This document shows positions 17,380 through 17,598 of a stretch of DNA of 17,598 bases, piece after piece; position 1 is the first letter of the stretch, and each line of letters starts with the position of its first letter. The position numbers were made by a program, and so were the translations under genes. The notes beneath the pieces were generated by a model that searched no databases, had not been told where the DNA came from, and was given only the letters and a program-made list of their open reading frames with translations. The stretch is from Spirogloea muscicola (lineage: Eukaryota; Streptophyta; Zygnematophyceae; Spirogloeales; Spirogloeaceae), in contig WELB01000262.1 of NCBI GenBank assembly GCA_009602725.1, positions 135,038-152,635 on the forward strand, written 5' to 3'.

Positions 17380-17598
17380 CGGAAGGATTTCCTCCGGGTC
17401 GAGGAAATGGTGAAGGAAGCGAAGGAGGGCCCCCCCCACCCCGATGCGAGCGCGGGCCCCCCCGCCGTCCCGCCCTAAAGGCAGGCATTAGGGTTAGGTC
17501 GGGCGCGGGCGCCGGGCGGGCCCTCGCCACGCGGCGCCTTCCCCGCGCCCCGCGGCGAATTTCACGGCGCTCCCCGCGCGCGGCCCCGGGCGACGGCG
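17380..17598. other. CpG-rich right edge with telomere-like motif
   Basis: GC content rises sharply, with GGCGCGGGCGCC-type sequence, as in the promoter regions of both real genes. ATTAGGGTTAGG at 17487-17498 is a short telomere-like motif. The segment may be the promoter or first exon of a gene outside the window; I see no start codon I would support. Confidence 0.35.

Overview
The window looks like nuclear DNA of a green-lineage eukaryote, probably a streptophyte alga or an early-diverging land plant. The evidence is two intron-rich genes with GT-AG introns that belong to plant-type families, strong GCCGCCATGG-type start contexts, a TATA box, plant-type TTTAGGG telomere-like motifs, and many decayed non-LTR-retrotransposon-like fragments. 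I cannot name the species.

Layout. Positions 1-300 are GCC/CpG-rich with an orphan short reading frame. Positions 371-452 hold two tRNA-like 3' halves facing each other. Positions 1156-5093 (minus strand) carry a complete 11-exon gene for a nodulin-like major-facilitator membrane protein of 651 residues. Positions 5281 to about 12450 are a graveyard of repeats: two longer 5'-truncated reverse-transcriptase C-terminal fragments (copy A, plus strand, 5281-6205; copy B, minus strand, about 11250-12345) and about ten shorter fragments. The fragments share a C-terminal peptide like SDLxxLTRGY before a stop, and/or a short module with a GGGCTG...CAGCCC hairpin. Positions 12451-12838 are the promoter and 5' leader, with a TATATAT box, of a complete six-exon plus-strand gene at 12839-16099. 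It encodes a PLP-dependent methionine gamma-lyase of 568 residues with an unusual acidic, serine-rich N-terminal extension. Positions 16100-17598 are mostly noncoding, with a 42-bp tandem duplication, two more hairpin-module copies on the minus strand, and a CpG-rich right edge.

The two host genes are transcribed divergently, about 7.7 kb apart, with the repeat cluster between them. Nothing in the sequence ties their functions together: one is a membrane transporter-like protein of unknown substrate, the other a cytosolic-type methionine-degrading enzyme. Every exon junction in both models was placed by hand from splice consensus plus protein similarity recalled from the families. Both models keep an uninterrupted reading frame end to end (1956 and 1707 coding bases). 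The most unusual content is the repeat family, whose tail peptide and hairpin recur on both strands; its identity as a LINE-like element is inference.
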